From: Valencia hispanica
Taxonomy: Eukaryota; Chordata; Actinopteri; Cyprinodontiformes; Valenciidae
Assembly (NCBI GenBank): GCA_963556495.2
Contig: OY747704.1
Coordinates: 5,244,001 to 5,308,000 of the forward strand
DNA: 64,000 nucleotides
Direction: 5' to 3'
Of this stretch, positions 1 through 12,671 are shown in pieces. The translations under genes and the position numbers were made by a program. The notes under the pieces are model-generated. The model was not told the origin of the DNA and made no database searches. It saw nothing but the letters and a program-made list of their open reading frames with translations. The first letter of the stretch is position 1; each line of letters opens with the position of its first letter.

Positions 1-2090
1 CATAAATCAATTTAATGTGCTTTCTAAAAATTGTAAAAAAAATTGCCAAAGAGACCATTTCTTTTCAATAGATGTTTAATTATTATTTAAAAAATTACTA
101 GTATACAAATGTGAATTCCTACTACAGGATTTGCCAACATAGTAACAAAAGAGAGCTGAAAATCTAGTGTTTCTGCAGTATTGAACATTTGGGTCACCGG
201 GTGCGATATGGGCTCACAAGTAAAGCTAGACTGATAGTAAAGAGATGGCGGACATAAAGATCCAAGTTTAAGGGTGTAACAGTATGATAGATGAGAGACT
301 TTTGACAGATTCTAAAGTGAACATTTTGCTTGAGCAATAAAACTTTGCCAGAATCATTCCTCCTGCAAGCTGTTCACCTTATGTTTGATGCTAATGTGAA
401 GCTGAGGCAGAATAATGTTACCTCTACAAACTGACCCTTCATCATTCCGTCTGCTTGCCGATCGCTCGTAGCTGTGGAGAATACTGCTGTGGATTTACAG
501 GTCCAGACTATACAGTAGGAACTTTAAAATAAAATTGGACATTTACCATGGAGTCTCTAAGTGAAGTGCAAAGAATACTGAAGTAATATTCTAACATAAT
601 AAGTTTAAGGGGATTAGCATATTGTTTAAAGTCTAAGGGACAGCTTTTTAAACAAATCTAAAATAAATTCTTATGAAATTAATATGAATTCAAGCAAAAC
701 TCTGCTATAGCCATTTCTGACCAGTATAAACTTTTAGCTGCAGTAAATGTATTTGTTGAAAAGAAATTGAAGCATCAAGATGTTCTTCCCACAATGACAG
801 CAACCCTTCTTTAAACAACTTGCAGGGAGCCCTGCAACAGATGGTCTGTAGACCTCCAGAGAGCTTTAATCTTCACATCATGGAGTATGTCTGGGATTAC
901 AAGATGGGAAACAACACAAACGTTTTCAGACATAGAAAGCATTTATAGGTACCTTTGTGTGTTCCCATGCTGTACAGGTCTGTTAATGTTAAAAGTATAG
1001 GCTATCCAATTTATATTATTTTCCCAAAACATTTGCACTCTGCAGTATGTGAGCTTGCATGCATCTCTGGAACAATTCAGGGATCAGTTTTCATCTTTTC
1101 AAAAGCCCTGCTGTGAATTGAAAAGCCTCTGTGGGCCAAACACCGTATTTTTTCTGCTGTAAGAGTTCACCTTTGAGACAGCGACCTGTGGATACCAGGT
1201 GTCTGATAGAGAGTATTGTCCTCAGAGAGAACAGGGTGCCTGCTGTCATGGCCACCAGCACAGGTGTGTGTGTGTGTGTATGGGTGTGTAGCCATCACCC
1301 CAGGGAGCTGGTCAGCCGTTGTTTCATGCAGGAGATTACACAGCTTAATCAGGATGCCTGATCAGGTGCAGCTGATGCTGTTCAGGCTCACAACGCACAC
1401 TCCCGACCCCACTAGAAGCACACATACACACACTTGCACACACACGAACACACCTCCCTTTACACCCAATTAGCTCCGTTAGAGAGTTCTCCACGCCAGG
1501 GGACCTCAGACACACCCACTGTGTACAGGTAAGCAGAGTCTCAGTTATGTGCAGGTCCATACATGTAGATCTACACAAATACACACGCATTGCAATCACA
1601 AACATATCACGTGTAGTTGAAACTCTGTAATAATTCTGTTGAGTCAGGCATGATCTGGTCATGTTCAATTAGGATCAATTTTACAATTATGAAAATTTTC
1701 ACACACAAATCATGGCCAATAATTTCTAATATGAGCTTTTAGTTACTTCTTTGAATTATTCTTTAAATTACAAACTTTGAATTTTATTTTATTTTTTAAT
1801 TTTTATTTATGTTTATTTTTTTTTGTTGTATACTTTTTAACTATCCCCTTCCAGGCTCAGGCAGATGGTGATCAATCCACACATTCCATAATCCCAGCAA
1901 TAAAATGTCTTTTCACCTAAGAACTGTCTACACATTGCATGCTTTTTTTTTTTTTTTACGTGTCCTATTTGGCAGTGTGGAGCTCAGAATTGGTGTCTGA
2001 GTACCAAGTAGAAGCCCAACAGATTTACTTTCACAAGCGGAGCAGTACAGCTTTTGCTATAGTACTCCAATTGATATATGTGTGAAAAAT
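1..2090. other. Unannotated AT-rich intergenic DNA
   Basis: I see no gene, RNA gene or recognisable transposon. The only structured parts are the GT/CA microsatellites near 1.26-1.45 kb (listed separately) and T-rich runs near 1.80 and 1.94 kb. Short open frames around 1.1-1.7 kb run through the CA/GT tracts and look like chance. Confidence 0.6.
1262..1452. repeat. GT and CA microsatellite pair
   Basis: A short GT-rich tract (about 1262-1290) is followed about 130 bp later by an imperfect CA-rich tract (about 1420-1452). Both are interrupted by other bases. Tracts like these are common in fish intergenic DNA. Confidence 0.8.
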
Positions 2091-2559
2091 CTTTATTATG
2101 AATTGCTGGAGGTGTTATTCCCTGATGTTATGGACACGGAGATGGAAAATTAAGGGGAAGAAAGAAAGAAGATGAAGAAGAGAGGTAGGAAACAAAATTT
2201 CATGAGAGAGGGTGAGTTGAAAATACAAGAGAGGAAAGGGAACTAAGAAAACACAGGAAAACATTGAAGTCTGTCTCCATACCCACAGGACGGGAGAGAG
2301 AGAGGGGAAAAACAAAACAAAACACGAAAAAGGAACATTGACAAAACAAACCTAACATCGTGAACTAAGAACTACACAACCACATCACACAAAAATGGAT
2401 ATAAAAATACAACAATGTCACAGAAAAACTCATGGTACCGATTAATCAAGCTCTAGTAATGATAACCTCAGCCCAAGAATATATCTGTAAACACCAGAGA
2501 CCCCACATCTATGTGTTTGTTAGCATGCTGGTCCATATAAGGTTTCTCCATAAGAGTGT
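2091..2559. other. Purine-rich stretch next to the GC-rich island
   Basis: The plus strand is strikingly purine-rich (GAAAG and GAGAG runs, then AAAACAAAAC runs). No coding region is supported. It could be the flank of the GC-rich element that follows, because composition changes sharply only near 2560, but I cannot set a boundary. Confidence 0.4.
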
Positions 2560-3495
2560 TCGATAGTTGGTGTGTGCAGGCATCAATCCGTCTCCCAGGA
2601 ATCGATGCAGACATGAAGGAGATCGGAGCCAAGATGTCCAAAGGACCCCCAGAGCCCCAGGCGGACCCGGGCGGGGCCGACCGCATCCCCCAAGAAAGGA
2701 GCAAAGGAGAACCTTAGGGGAACGTCCAGTGGCTACTATGCAGGGGCCCGGGGGCAGCAGTGACGAGCCCACGGGCCCCGCCGGCAACCAGCCGCGCCCA
2801 GGGGCGCCCCACCCCCCAGCAGAGACCCGACAAGGGACCGCCCGACGAGGGCCCCCCCGGCACCACAGGGGCCGCAGCTGGCTGCCAAGCACCACCAACA
2901 CCCTGGGCCAATCCCCACCGCCAACATCCCAGCGCCCCACCCCTGCCCCATGTCGGGGCGCCCCACCGGTAGCCGCAGCGGATGGATAGCATCCCCAGGC
3001 CAAGCACCTGGACACCAAGTTGTACCAGCTCCCGAGTCCTGATCCCGCGTAACGCATAGCGCCGAGATCAGGGATCCAACAAAGGCCAGGCCCGGTCCAA
3101 CCCGCCAATGAACCGACCACGCACGGCGCGCACAGAACAGGTGATCGAACGAGCAGAGACGCTGGATCCGTGTCCTGCCGAGCCACCGAGCAGGCACCAC
3201 CCAACAATCCCAAACCTGGCACCCCTAAAAGAGGTGCCCCAACCAACCAAAGGAAGATATCGGCCCAGCGCATCGGAAGACCGACACACCGGACCCCCAG
3301 GCCCGGCCAGGCACGCACCAGGTCCGAACCGGATTGACCACCAACGCACCAGTAGGCAGGGGTATCCGTCACCGGCGGGGAGTGACGGAGGGGAAGTAGG
3401 CCCCCCATTAAATGTAAGGCCTGAGGTGCGCCAGGCGAGAGGGCAGCCCAAGACCCAACCTGACAGGCAGACAAAGACATACAGACAGTCATACG
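2560..3495. repeat. GC-rich island, probable interspersed element of unknown class
   Basis: About 0.9 kb of very GC-rich sequence, with runs of CCCC and GGGGC, sits abruptly in AT-rich DNA. Open frames of up to 327 codons exist on both strands, but they overlap in several frames and are rich in Gly, Pro, Ala and Arg. That is expected from GC-rich DNA with few stop codons, so I do not call a gene. No inverted ends or reverse-transcriptase motifs were seen. It could be a non-autonomous repeat, a processed copy of a GC-rich transcript, or a CpG-island-like remnant. Confidence 0.4.
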
Positions 3496-3506
3496 TTCCT
3501 TCCCTC

Positions 3507-3608
3507 TTCAAACATACTTCTTGTTATTGTGGTCAGAAATGCCAATCTTGGTCTTATCTGACCATAAAACCTTTCTCCAGAAGACATGTGGGCAGCTGCA
3601 AATATGAG
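3507..3608 (-). pseudogene. Tc1-like transposase fragment
   Basis: Read on the minus strand, the stretch ending near 3507 encodes a peptide resembling the first catalytic block of Tc1 transposases: LWSDKTKIG, where the family usually has WSDETK. Only about 35 codons are recognisable, and there is no terminal repeat on either side. The assignment rests on this one motif. It lies between the GC-rich island and the next element. Confidence 0.5.
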
Positions 3609-3648
3609 GCCAGCTAGATTTAGAACTTTGCCTCTGAGTCACTGACTA

Positions 3649-5284
3649 TGTTTACATGCATCCAATATTCAGGTTATGGTTGGGTTAAGGTCACTATTCG
3701 GGTTTCGGAAACATTCTGAAACATCAATATCCCGTTTACATGCGTGAGCAGAGATAGTTACTCCTGTATACATGGAGTTTGTAATCACTTGGCATATCCC
3801 GATGTAAACGGTGACGCACGGCTAGCGTCAGGAGGTAGGGACAACCTTAAGACTCACTATGCGTCATTTCCGATTCTTCTTCCTGTTTTTCTATGCACAT
3901 ACAAGTTCCTCTACTCAAAAGACCAAGATTCCTTGCGAATAGAACATGTGCCTAAAACAAATGGATGTTCCTTTTGATGGATATATGCCAATACATGTTT
4001 AAAGGGCCAAATATTTGGGTTAGAAAAGGGGTACCCCAGGGGAGACCCGGCGCCAGGGCAATTTAGCTGGGGGGTGCATCTTATTTTAGGGGGGCCCCAG
4101 TTTTTATATAACCCCTTACCGTTTTTACCTCCCTTTGGGAGTGTGTTAAATATTTCCTGGTCAAAACGGCCCTTTTTGACACTCTTTCTATGTAAATATT
4201 CATATTATACATAATTTAAAAAGATCATTGTCCCTCAGCAGGAGCTGTGATAAAGTCGTGCTGATTCAGAGAAAAATGAGCAGACGTCACCAAAAAAACG
4301 GCTTTGTAAAAATAAGAGTAGCTCGCAAACCAGTTAACAACAGCAAACAGAAAACCCAGCAATAAGCCCTTTTTCTTCCATGTCGATTCTCTTATTTTTC
4401 TGCTGCTTTGATCAATGACGCTACTCGCTGCTGAAACTGTCCTGATACACTCTGAAAGAAAAATAATCTAATGCCCAACTCACCCTTCTTAGCTGTGCCT
4501 ACACATCCACAGTGCAATCGTCTCGAACCAGAGCAATCATTTTACATTCAGTTAAGCTCCAATGCGCACTCCAATAAAGTATTTAGTCCGCAAGTCTTCC
4601 TCAATCCAACTCTGCCGCTAAAAACCTTTGTAAATTCCTTTCTTGTGTGTATTTCTCCGAATGTTTACATCATGACTACCAGTTAGCATGCTCTTAATAG
4701 CACGCTTCTTCTTCTTCGTCTTGATAATTATTCACCAGTGGAAAACAACGAATTGGTGCGTTACTGCCACCAACTCGTAAGAAGTGTTGACCAGAATGTC
4801 ATTTTAGGGTCATGTCCATTCTGCATCCTTCTAAGGACCCGTCCTCCGCGGTCTACATTGGACAGATCGTCCCTCGACCGAGTAGATGTTAGCGGCTGTG
4901 AATTTGGACAGTCTAGCCCTCAGATACCATCCCTTCCTCGACTTACATCCTGTCGTCTAGCAACCGTGACAATGCTAAACACAAGCTGGATAAAAATGGA
5001 GCTAGAAATCTTCCCGAGTTTTCTTATGATTTTTTTTTTATTCTAGAGGAGCTACAGCAGTTTTACCATCACCGGTATGCTTTATATCTCCGACTGAGAG
5101 GTGATCATATTTTATTTACTTCTACAGAATTACAAGTGTCTTCTTTTACCGCATCCAAAACTCCCGATTAGTAACCTATCGCACCCTCTGTTGGTTGTCT
5201 TGGGCCAATACAGTTGCATGACGCATTGTAATCTGTCATTGTAATCTGTCTGTTGAACGGGTTATTGGCTGCATGTAAATGCCA
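3649..5284. mobile_element. Non-autonomous DNA transposon with inverted ends
   Basis: The left end reads TTTACATGCATCCAATA (from 3651). The reverse complement of the right end reads TTTACATGCAGCCAATAACC (ending near 5281). The ends are therefore imperfect terminal inverted repeats about 1.6 kb apart. A similar motif (GTTTACATGCG) recurs inside near 3733. The interior has no long open frame and no transposase motif, so the element appears non-autonomous. The superfamily is not settled, and I could not confirm a target-site duplication. Confidence 0.55.
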
Positions 5285-6353
5285 ATGATGATCTAAAACT
5301 CACTGTTCAATGTGACACTGTTCTCTGTTGTACCCAGTGAGCAGTAAAAATACACGCAAACAATGTCTAAATGGTTCAAAGATCTATATTTATTAAACTC
5401 CAACATTAAAGGATTTTGATGTCTAAAACATTTAATGGAAGTCTAAAGGGTGACTTTATTTAGCAGAGACTGAGTAGGGAGCAAAAAAAGAATAAAAAGA
5501 GCAACTGCAGTCAACCCCGAATACACCATTCAATTAACTGTCCTGTGCTCTTCTAACTGAGCAATCTGACCAGACACAGACAGCCCTCCTTATTGAAAAT
5601 AACATAAATCCAGAACCTTCCAGCACCTATTGTTTTTGGGTTTTGTTATTGCTGTAAAGACATAATTTTTTAACTCAAATTAAACAAACATCTCTTTCAC
5701 AATAGTGTTTCTGGTAGTTCTGCTGGGAAATTACGATTCTTGCTGCACAACTGACATTTATCTTATGACAACAAACTGAAGTTGGTCTCTGATGATATCG
5801 AGGAAGCGTCTTGCTGTCAGCGCTCATCCTGTACAGCTTGACTGGTTCATGGAGCTTTAGATTAAAATATATGTTTCCAACTGTCTGTAATACTCATTTA
5901 AAATAAGCTGTTATTGGGTTTTGGGATGTACATTATGACATCGATTGGTCATATTTTATGTGGACCTTGTGAATTTATTATTTTAAGTCCAAGCTTAGAC
6001 CACTTTTAGACAGATTTATTTGGTCTAAACTCAGAGGCAATATATAGCCCATGGCTATCTACATCACTGAATTGTGCAAGTGAGGTCTTAGCATAGCTTT
6101 ATGGTTGAAATAATCTGACAATGACAGGTTACGTTTTCTTCCCGACCTTGGCCATAAGGTAAAACATCCCAATAATTTGTAAATACTCAATTATTTAAAC
6201 TCAGAATCTTAAATCTGCATATAGTTAGAAATTGTTTCAAAGTATTCTTTCAACATGTGTAAGTCTACAATTATTCCTAAATCATCAATTCCTTGGATTG
6301 TCCCATTCTCCCAGAAATAGTCGAAATAATGCTGTCAGACAAAACAGAAACTG
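5285..6353. other. Unannotated intergenic DNA
   Basis: AT-rich sequence with no coding region, terminal repeat or RNA gene that I can support. Confidence 0.6.
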
Positions 6354-7880
6354 CACTGCTCACAATAAGTTAGGGATATCGTGAGATACTCAGTTGATGT
6401 CATACATATGGTGTTTATTTCACTTCAGAGATTTTTGGGATAGGGAGGTAATTGTATTTGGGAGATAGAAACACCTAATTTTGTGTTTTCCATGTAATGG
6501 TCTCACTGTGTACAGTGTGCCTTACATATTGGGGCCAACACCAAAAAATACTAAAGACAACCCTTTTCAATGTCGTATCAATTTCTTCATTCTATGGGCT
6601 TAAAAAGCTGGTATTGTCAGTAAGTCATTCCAACTTCATCCTTCAAACAGCCATGAACACACAACGTCACTTAACGGACGAGCAGCGCTACCTGGCCATA
6701 GCGCTCCTTTGGGTTGTTGGCAGGCAGTCAGATGTTGCACATGAACTTGGTGTGTCTCAAAGTCTCATCAGCAGACTTGCATCAAGACACAGAACTATTG
6801 CAGATTTCGTGACAGACCCAGGACTGGAGCCCCACGAATGACAGACCGCAACGATGACCAATACCTAGGGACCTATGGACTCAGACATCGTCCTGCAACT
6901 GCCACACAGCTGCAGAACCGTTTACGAGATGTGAGGGGTACTAGGATTTCCAGACAAACCATTTTCAACCGACTCCACCGCTTTGGCTGGAATGCCAGAC
7001 GACTGTTGCAGGTGACTCCAGTGACACCAAGCCACCGCCGTGAACGTTTGCAGTGGGCACAAGACCATGTGACCTGGACAATGCAGCAGTGGTCTACCGT
7101 CCTGTTCACTGACGAGTGTCGAGTCACCTTGCACAGAAATGATGGTCGTCAGCATTGCTGGAGAAGGCGAGGTGAGCGATACGCCGAGGTCAACATGGTC
7201 CCCAGGGTTAGCTTTGGCGGAGGAGGTGTAACAGTCTGGGCAATCATCACCAGTCAGCACAAAACTGATTTGGTTTTTGTAGATGGCTCAGTCACTGCAC
7301 ATTCTTACCTCAGCGAAATCATAGAATCCATCATCATGCCCCCAATTCCGCCAGCACACCCCCAACTTTCTGTTCATGGATGATAATGCCCCACCACATC
7401 GTGCCAGAATTGTCACAGCTCGACTTCAGTAAATCGGAGTGCCTCAATGGCCAGCAATGTCCCCTGACCTGAACCCCATAGAGCATGTTTGGGACCAACT
7501 GAAGCACAGACTGGATGATCCTACCCCACCCCCATGTGACCTGGCAGAACTGCGTGTAGCACTTGTGGAATACTGGAACGCATTGTCTCAGGACAACATC
7601 ATGAGGCTAGTGAGGAACATGAGACGTTGCTATCAAGCTGTCATTGTGGCAAATGGTGGAAACACCCACTACTGACATTGTCAGTTTGTGTTATTTGGGG
7701 CTACCCTTGTTATTGTCTACATTTTTGGGGTAGTAAATATTACACTAATGAAAATGGTATTTCTTCTCATTCATTATTAGTAATATCAAAGGATACTTTT
7801 ACTTATTTCATTAAAATTCAGACCAAATAGGAGCAGCACTCATGTAAATAACAATATCCCTAACTTATTGTGAGTAGTGT
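6354..7880 (+). mobile_element. Tc1/mariner element, complete in length
   Basis: A 1.5-kb unit bounded by near-perfect terminal inverted repeats: CACTGCTCACAATAAGTTAG at the left, and CACTACTCACAATAAGTTAG as the reverse complement of the right end. TA follows the right end; the left flank reads TG, probably a mutated TA. The length and the single transposase gene fit a full Tc1-like element. It is a fossil because its transposase is broken (see the pseudogene at 6653-7675). Confidence 0.9.
6653..7675 (+). pseudogene. Tc1-like transposase, frameshifted
   Basis: Tc1 transposases bind the element's ends and cut and paste it in the nucleus. This copy spans about 341 codons, the usual family length. 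An N-terminal helix-turn-helix region (around [16 protein letters not shown]) is followed by a second DNA-binding region ([16 protein letters not shown]) and the catalytic core. All three acidic catalytic positions are visible: D in FTDE (7111-7113), D in MDDNAPPH (7382-7384) and E in NPIEHVWD (7481-7483). Breaks seen: a one-base frame change near 6810, a second in the C-run near 7360, and a stop codon at 7430-7432. The second D and the E are 32 residues apart instead of the usual 34, so a small in-frame deletion lies beside the stop. The start is the ATG followed by NTQRHL. It cannot encode active enzyme. Confidence 0.9.
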
Positions 7881-8785
7881 ATAAGCTGCAGTATGTAGTG
7901 ATTGGATATGGATGATTAAAGTCACTAAAGGTTACGAATCATGCATGGGTGCAGTGGTGGCTTTTGAAATGAGCAACATTGGCAGTTACCCAGAGCAAAA
8001 TTAAAGCCTGGAAAATAAAGCTTTTTTAAATGCCCTTTTTGCCTCTCATTTGCACCCTGAAACTGCATTGTTTATTCATTTTTGCATGTGCAGTCAGTGA
8101 GGAGATGGCATTCCCCTATCACTCACCTTATTTGTTGCTAACAGAGGTATGTGTTCAAATGAGTGGTTAAACTCAAGATACTAAGTCAAGTCAATATCCT
8201 TTTTGAAATAAAAAATATTGGAATATTGCTTATTCATTTCGAATAGGATATTGACTATTTTGTATCTTGGTTTAAACTTGAATTGTTGTTTCAATCCTAT
8301 TGTCTGTATGTATGTAGCGTTTATCTCATTGTACTTTGTTAATGGTGTGTGCTTTTTGGCCAGGTCATCCATGAGAATGAGATAAAAATTTCAAAGTGTT
8401 TATTATCTGGTTAAATTAAGGTTTATGATGATGGTGATGAATAAAACTCTAACTGCATTATTGGTCCTCAAAGTGACACATTTTAGCCACTTTTAAAAAT
8501 CTGTTAAATATTTTCCCATATTTATTAAGTCGATTTAAATTCAAATGTGCACATGCTTGTAAAAACAAACATCCTTTCATACTCGATTTTTCTGCTCTCC
8601 TGTGATTGTTGAAAAAGACAGGATTGTGGTCTTCCAACAAAAACAAAACCCACAAAAACAAAAAAACAGTTTGTGTATGTGTGTATGGTTTTGACAGAAG
8701 GAGCTCAGGCGGGTGTTGTTATTTCATCTTTTAAAGTTAGTTACCTATTAGGGGTAATGTGTAGAGGACAGGTTGTCTTCATCCT
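7881..8785. other. Unannotated intergenic DNA with one inverted repeat
   Basis: No coding region is supported. It contains the imperfect hairpin at 8166-8279 (listed separately). Confidence 0.6.
8166..8279. repeat. Imperfect inverted repeat (hairpin, ~43-bp arms)
   Basis: Left arm 8166-8209 and right arm 8236-8279 are imperfect reverse complements. The inner 21 bp match at 19 positions (AGTCAATATCC core), with a loop of about 26 bp. It could be a small MITE or a chance palindrome in AT-rich DNA. I saw no target duplication. Confidence 0.55.
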
Positions 8786-8789
8786 CTAA

Positions 8790-10537
8790 ATTCTAACATT
8801 GTTGGCGTGTTACTCAAGGGGCAAACTCCGACGCAAAATGTGAAGCCTACCCGGAAGTGACAAAAATTGCAGTTCCCCCCTCATCCGCTAGGGGCTGGCT
8901 CCAGAAAGGAGCAGGTTCCCATTGAATCTCATATTTAAAAAAACAACTTCACAGCTGAAATAAACATGTTTACAGCCTGGTTCAAAGGTCAGGTTAACCG
9001 TCATGACAACTCTGATGGGGGTGAATTCTTTTTATAACTCATCCATTTATATGTAATTTAAGCTTGAAACTATGAATAATAGGTGCTGTGTCCTTCTGAT
9101 TGACAGGTCTCAGATGAGCCATCAGCGCTAGCACTGGTTAGCGGCTTGTCCCCCCCTGCTTGCTCCAAGTAAGGCTGCAGCCTCTGTGTCACGTTAACAG
9201 TCTCAGCTATTTAGTTTCTTTGAACTTGACCATTAGCTCCGTCCCCAATGTTTATTCGTGTTTGATGTTACTTGTGCTCTTATTGGACAAAGAGGGCTTG
9301 CTGTGGTAATGATTGCACTAACAGACCGTCCATGAAGTCTCCTCTCCATTTTTTTCAGTAAGTACAATTATAATTCTGCTGTGCATTTAAGATAACGCTG
9401 TGTGGTCACAAATAGATTGAAATGATCAATTTTTTTACATATTTATTATTAAAACTTATTTTAACTAAAATTCACATAAGTTTAGTTAAAGTTATATAGC
9501 AGTCTTCATGCTTTTATTTGACAAAATTATTAAATCTACCTAGAGGGCAGATGGGTAGCAGAGTTGCTCAACCATGGCTTTCTGGCTAAAGCACCCGCTA
9601 ACCTCTGTTAGCTCCTGGTAAGCTCAGTTAGCATGTAGCTACATCGGCTCTGAGTGTCAATAGTGTCTTTCACAGTAGCTAAAAATAGATTGTGACGTAA
9701 TGTCGCAATGCATTCTGGGAGGTAGCCCTAGACAAACAAGTGCGCATTTTGTTTTAGTGCCTATGGGTCTGAGTCGCAAATTATAAAATAATGAGAAAAG
9801 AAAATGCCATTATAAATGTATAAAACACAATCATTATTGCAAAAAGGGTAAACAAAACACAAACTACATATATCTCAAATGTCAAATGAACCTTTTGCCA
9901 CTTAGATTTACTCACAGTGGAATTAGTAACTTTGTGGACCAGACGCTGTCAGGTGTTGTCACGGTAATGGGTGTAACATGTGTTGTTTGGCTGGCGAGTC
10001 CATTATTTTTCAGTTCATATCATTTGTCACCAATAGTCTCTTGTGTAGTGACACATTTTTACTTTGACCATCACATTAAATCCAGCGCTTAAGTTCTGGT
10101 AATCAATAATTGGCAGGGTCACCATCAAGCAAAGCCCCTGGTCTTTCTCCATCAAAACATCCTCCTCCATTTTATATTTGCTCATTTGTGAGATGCATTT
10201 AAATTTCACTTAGAATTTCTACCTTCACGTCGACGTCCAAGCACTCTGTGTTTTCATTTGGTAAATATGGTTTGTTTGTCTAGCATTAGCACCCAACAGC
10301 ACTTGCGCGGCTAAATTGTGACGTCAACTGTAAAGTAGGCTATTTTCCACCCCCACCCCCATAGCCCCACTCTCAGCTCGACCTCTTTGTCCATTTTTTG
10401 TATTTTCAGGGTGTGACGAGATGTGTGACGCAGCCAAGATGGCAATGCTTAGAACCGTTCAGTTGGCTTCAATTCAGCTCTTTGGAAACTGGGTGACGTC
10501 ACGGACGTATTGTATATCTTTATATACAATCTATGGT
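8790..10537 (-). mobile_element. Widespread teleost non-autonomous repeat
   Basis: I recognise three blocks familiar from many fish genomes: CATGTTTACAGCCTGGTTC near 8966, the CGTCATGACAACTC...GGGTGAATTC stretch near 9000-9030, and the right end TGACGTCACGGACG leading into TATACAATCTATGG near 10490-10537. The order suggests the element is in minus orientation. No long open frame was seen. It is probably a non-autonomous DNA transposon, but the family name is from memory of pattern only, and the left boundary is approximate. Short internal frames are not credible genes. Confidence 0.55.
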
Positions 10538-11726
10538 ATTACTGAATCTCAACATCATGACAATTCTTAAGTTAGATTCCAGCTTTAAAAACAAGACTTC
10601 AAATTACATTTACTACTGTGACATTTTTTATTGAAAACGTTTTAGCAAATTAACGGCAGAAAACTTTCCAGTGAAACACCAATGTTTTAGTGGGAAGTGT
10701 GTGGTAAACAGTGGGTATGCATGACACTCTTGTTCCAAACATGAAGATTTTCCTTCAGGGTTTCCAAACTCTTACTTTCGGTAAGTAAAAGAAACATAAG
10801 GAATAATTTACTGAAAATAACAATATAAAACAACACTGTAAGGAAATTTATGGAAATGAAAATAAGGTCAAAATAAGCCATGCATAAAGCTATGCTCCAG
10901 AACTTTCTGACCTGACTTGGCATCACTTCTCCATTCCTCTCTTCTTTGAATGGAGATTCCACCCCTGAGTTAAATTTAGTCTGTTGCTATCTTCGCCAGA
11001 GTTAGATAGGTGAGAAAAAGCATTTTGTAACCAGCCCAGTCTTTCTCCTAATCTGGCAGCAGTCTGTTTGCTTTACCTTGGCATAAAAAATATTAGTGAA
11101 TGGTAACAGCTAGCATTTCTTGTGCAAAAGTCATGAACATTACTCAATAATGATCTTAATTATTCCTGGTGACCTCACTAATCATATCAATTTTAAATAA
11201 AAATAATAAGTAACACAAACGAATTAGAGGAGTTGATTTAGACTTGGGACTACATTACGACAAAGCACCTCTGTAAGCCGCCACTGCAAGGCACAAGGAC
11301 ATTTGTACCTGCAAAAGACATCTACTTCCATAAACACAAATGCGTGAGGTGCACTGAGTTTTTACTGCCGCAGTTTGAGTACATTATAAGTCTAATGCAA
11401 AGGGTTGTGAAATCAAGCCTAAGACAAACAGCAACACAATGTTTCACAGAATTCTATCCGATGTGAAATGAAGAAGACAATAGCTTGCTTTCCTGGGAAT
11501 TCCTCCAAAAACACCTGTGGAGAAAATGAATCAATATGTGGTTTGCGAAGAGAATTCCACACCAGAAAACTATGAAGAAAAAATGCAATATTCTATCATA
11601 AAGATGGTACTGCATCTGAAGAATATGGCGGTCCCATCCATTTTTTGGGACAGATACTGAACGAAGTGCATCATCAATGGCTGTAAGTGATGATCTATTT
11701 TATCTGTTTCCTTGGCTGGTGGTGTA
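10538..11726. other. Unannotated intergenic DNA
   Basis: No supported coding region, RNA gene or terminal repeat. Short frames near 10.7-10.9 kb and 11.6-11.9 kb have no recognisable motif, and the latter overlap the fold-back arm. Confidence 0.6.
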
Positions 11727-12646
11727 TGGCGCATTATTGGGGCCAAAAGTAAGACTACTACCCTGCTGCAGGAGGCTATATCCATTCCGAAGCCAGCAAC
11801 TAATCTGACTATTGATAGGCCGGCGCTGGTAATTGAGAGGCTGGCGTTGGCAACTGAGAGGCCGGTGCTGGCAACTAAGAGGGAGGCAGCTCACTAGTGA
11901 TCGCGTTAGATAGGCTGGCAATAGCATTGGATTGGCTCGCGACTAGCAATTCTAGGCTAGCCATCCAATGGATTGACTACTCCCTCTGCTTTCCATTAGC
12001 ATGGATAAGATGGCAATAGCATTGGATTGGATTGGACTAGCCATTCGCTTTATTAGACGTGTTTTCTTCTTCCGACTGTATGGCGGTTGGCAAACAACTT
12101 GAGGTACATTACTCCCACCTTCTGGACTCCCCTGTGGACTGGAATAGTTTTAATGACTTAAACCTCAAGTAATTATCTGTTACTCTTAAAAATCACAATA
12201 TCGTTTTGTAAGTTATTTCCCCCTATAATTCTGTAAAATTTAAATAATCCTTCACTAAACACTAATTCTGTTGCTCAAATTTGGCTATTTTCCTCTCCTG
12301 TCTATATTTATCAGTTTACATGTGCAAATGTTTCCTCTTTCCCCCCAAAACATATAAAGAACTCACAATACCTGTCCCTGGGTGTGAAATTAGGGTCCTC
12401 TGGATGGGATATGTGATTGTCCAATTATTGTTGAACATTATTTACACTGCATTTACATTACATCCAATGCTATTGGCAGCCTATCTAATGCGATCACTAG
12501 TGAGCTGTCTCCCTCTCAGTTGCCAGCGCTGGTGTCTCAGTTGCCGATGCCGGCCTATCAATAGTCAGATCAGTTGCTGGCTTCGGAATGCATAAACCGT
12601 TCTGCGGCAGGGAAGTAGTCTTAATTTTGGCCCCAGTACTGCGCCA
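11727..12646. mobile_element. Fold-back element with long inverted arms
   Basis: The left arm (about 11727-11936) and the reverse complement of the right arm (about 12465-12646) align over about 180-210 bp. Both begin TGGCGCA, then TACTGGGGCC or TATTGGGGCC, and share GCATTCCGAAGCCAGCAACT-like and CTCACTAGTGATCGC blocks. Inside each arm is a run of 21-bp sub-repeats (AGGCCGGCGCTGGCAACTGAG type): three in the left arm, two in the right. The ~530-bp centre has no open frame of interest. Long arms with internal tandem repeats are typical of fold-back (FB-like) non-autonomous DNA transposons. No clear target duplication was found. Confidence 0.75.
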
Positions 12647-12671
12647 AGGTGCTGGGCTATTATGAATTAAT

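Noticed and set aside
2509..3492. 327-codon minus-strand open frame in the GC-rich island
   Set aside because: Overlapping long frames exist on both strands, composition is biased to Gly, Pro, Arg and Ala, and no domain is visible.
9725..10300. Nested inverted-repeat element with CTAGACAAACAA ends
   Set aside because: Only 12 bp match cleanly and both sites lie inside a larger known-type repeat. Too weak to call.
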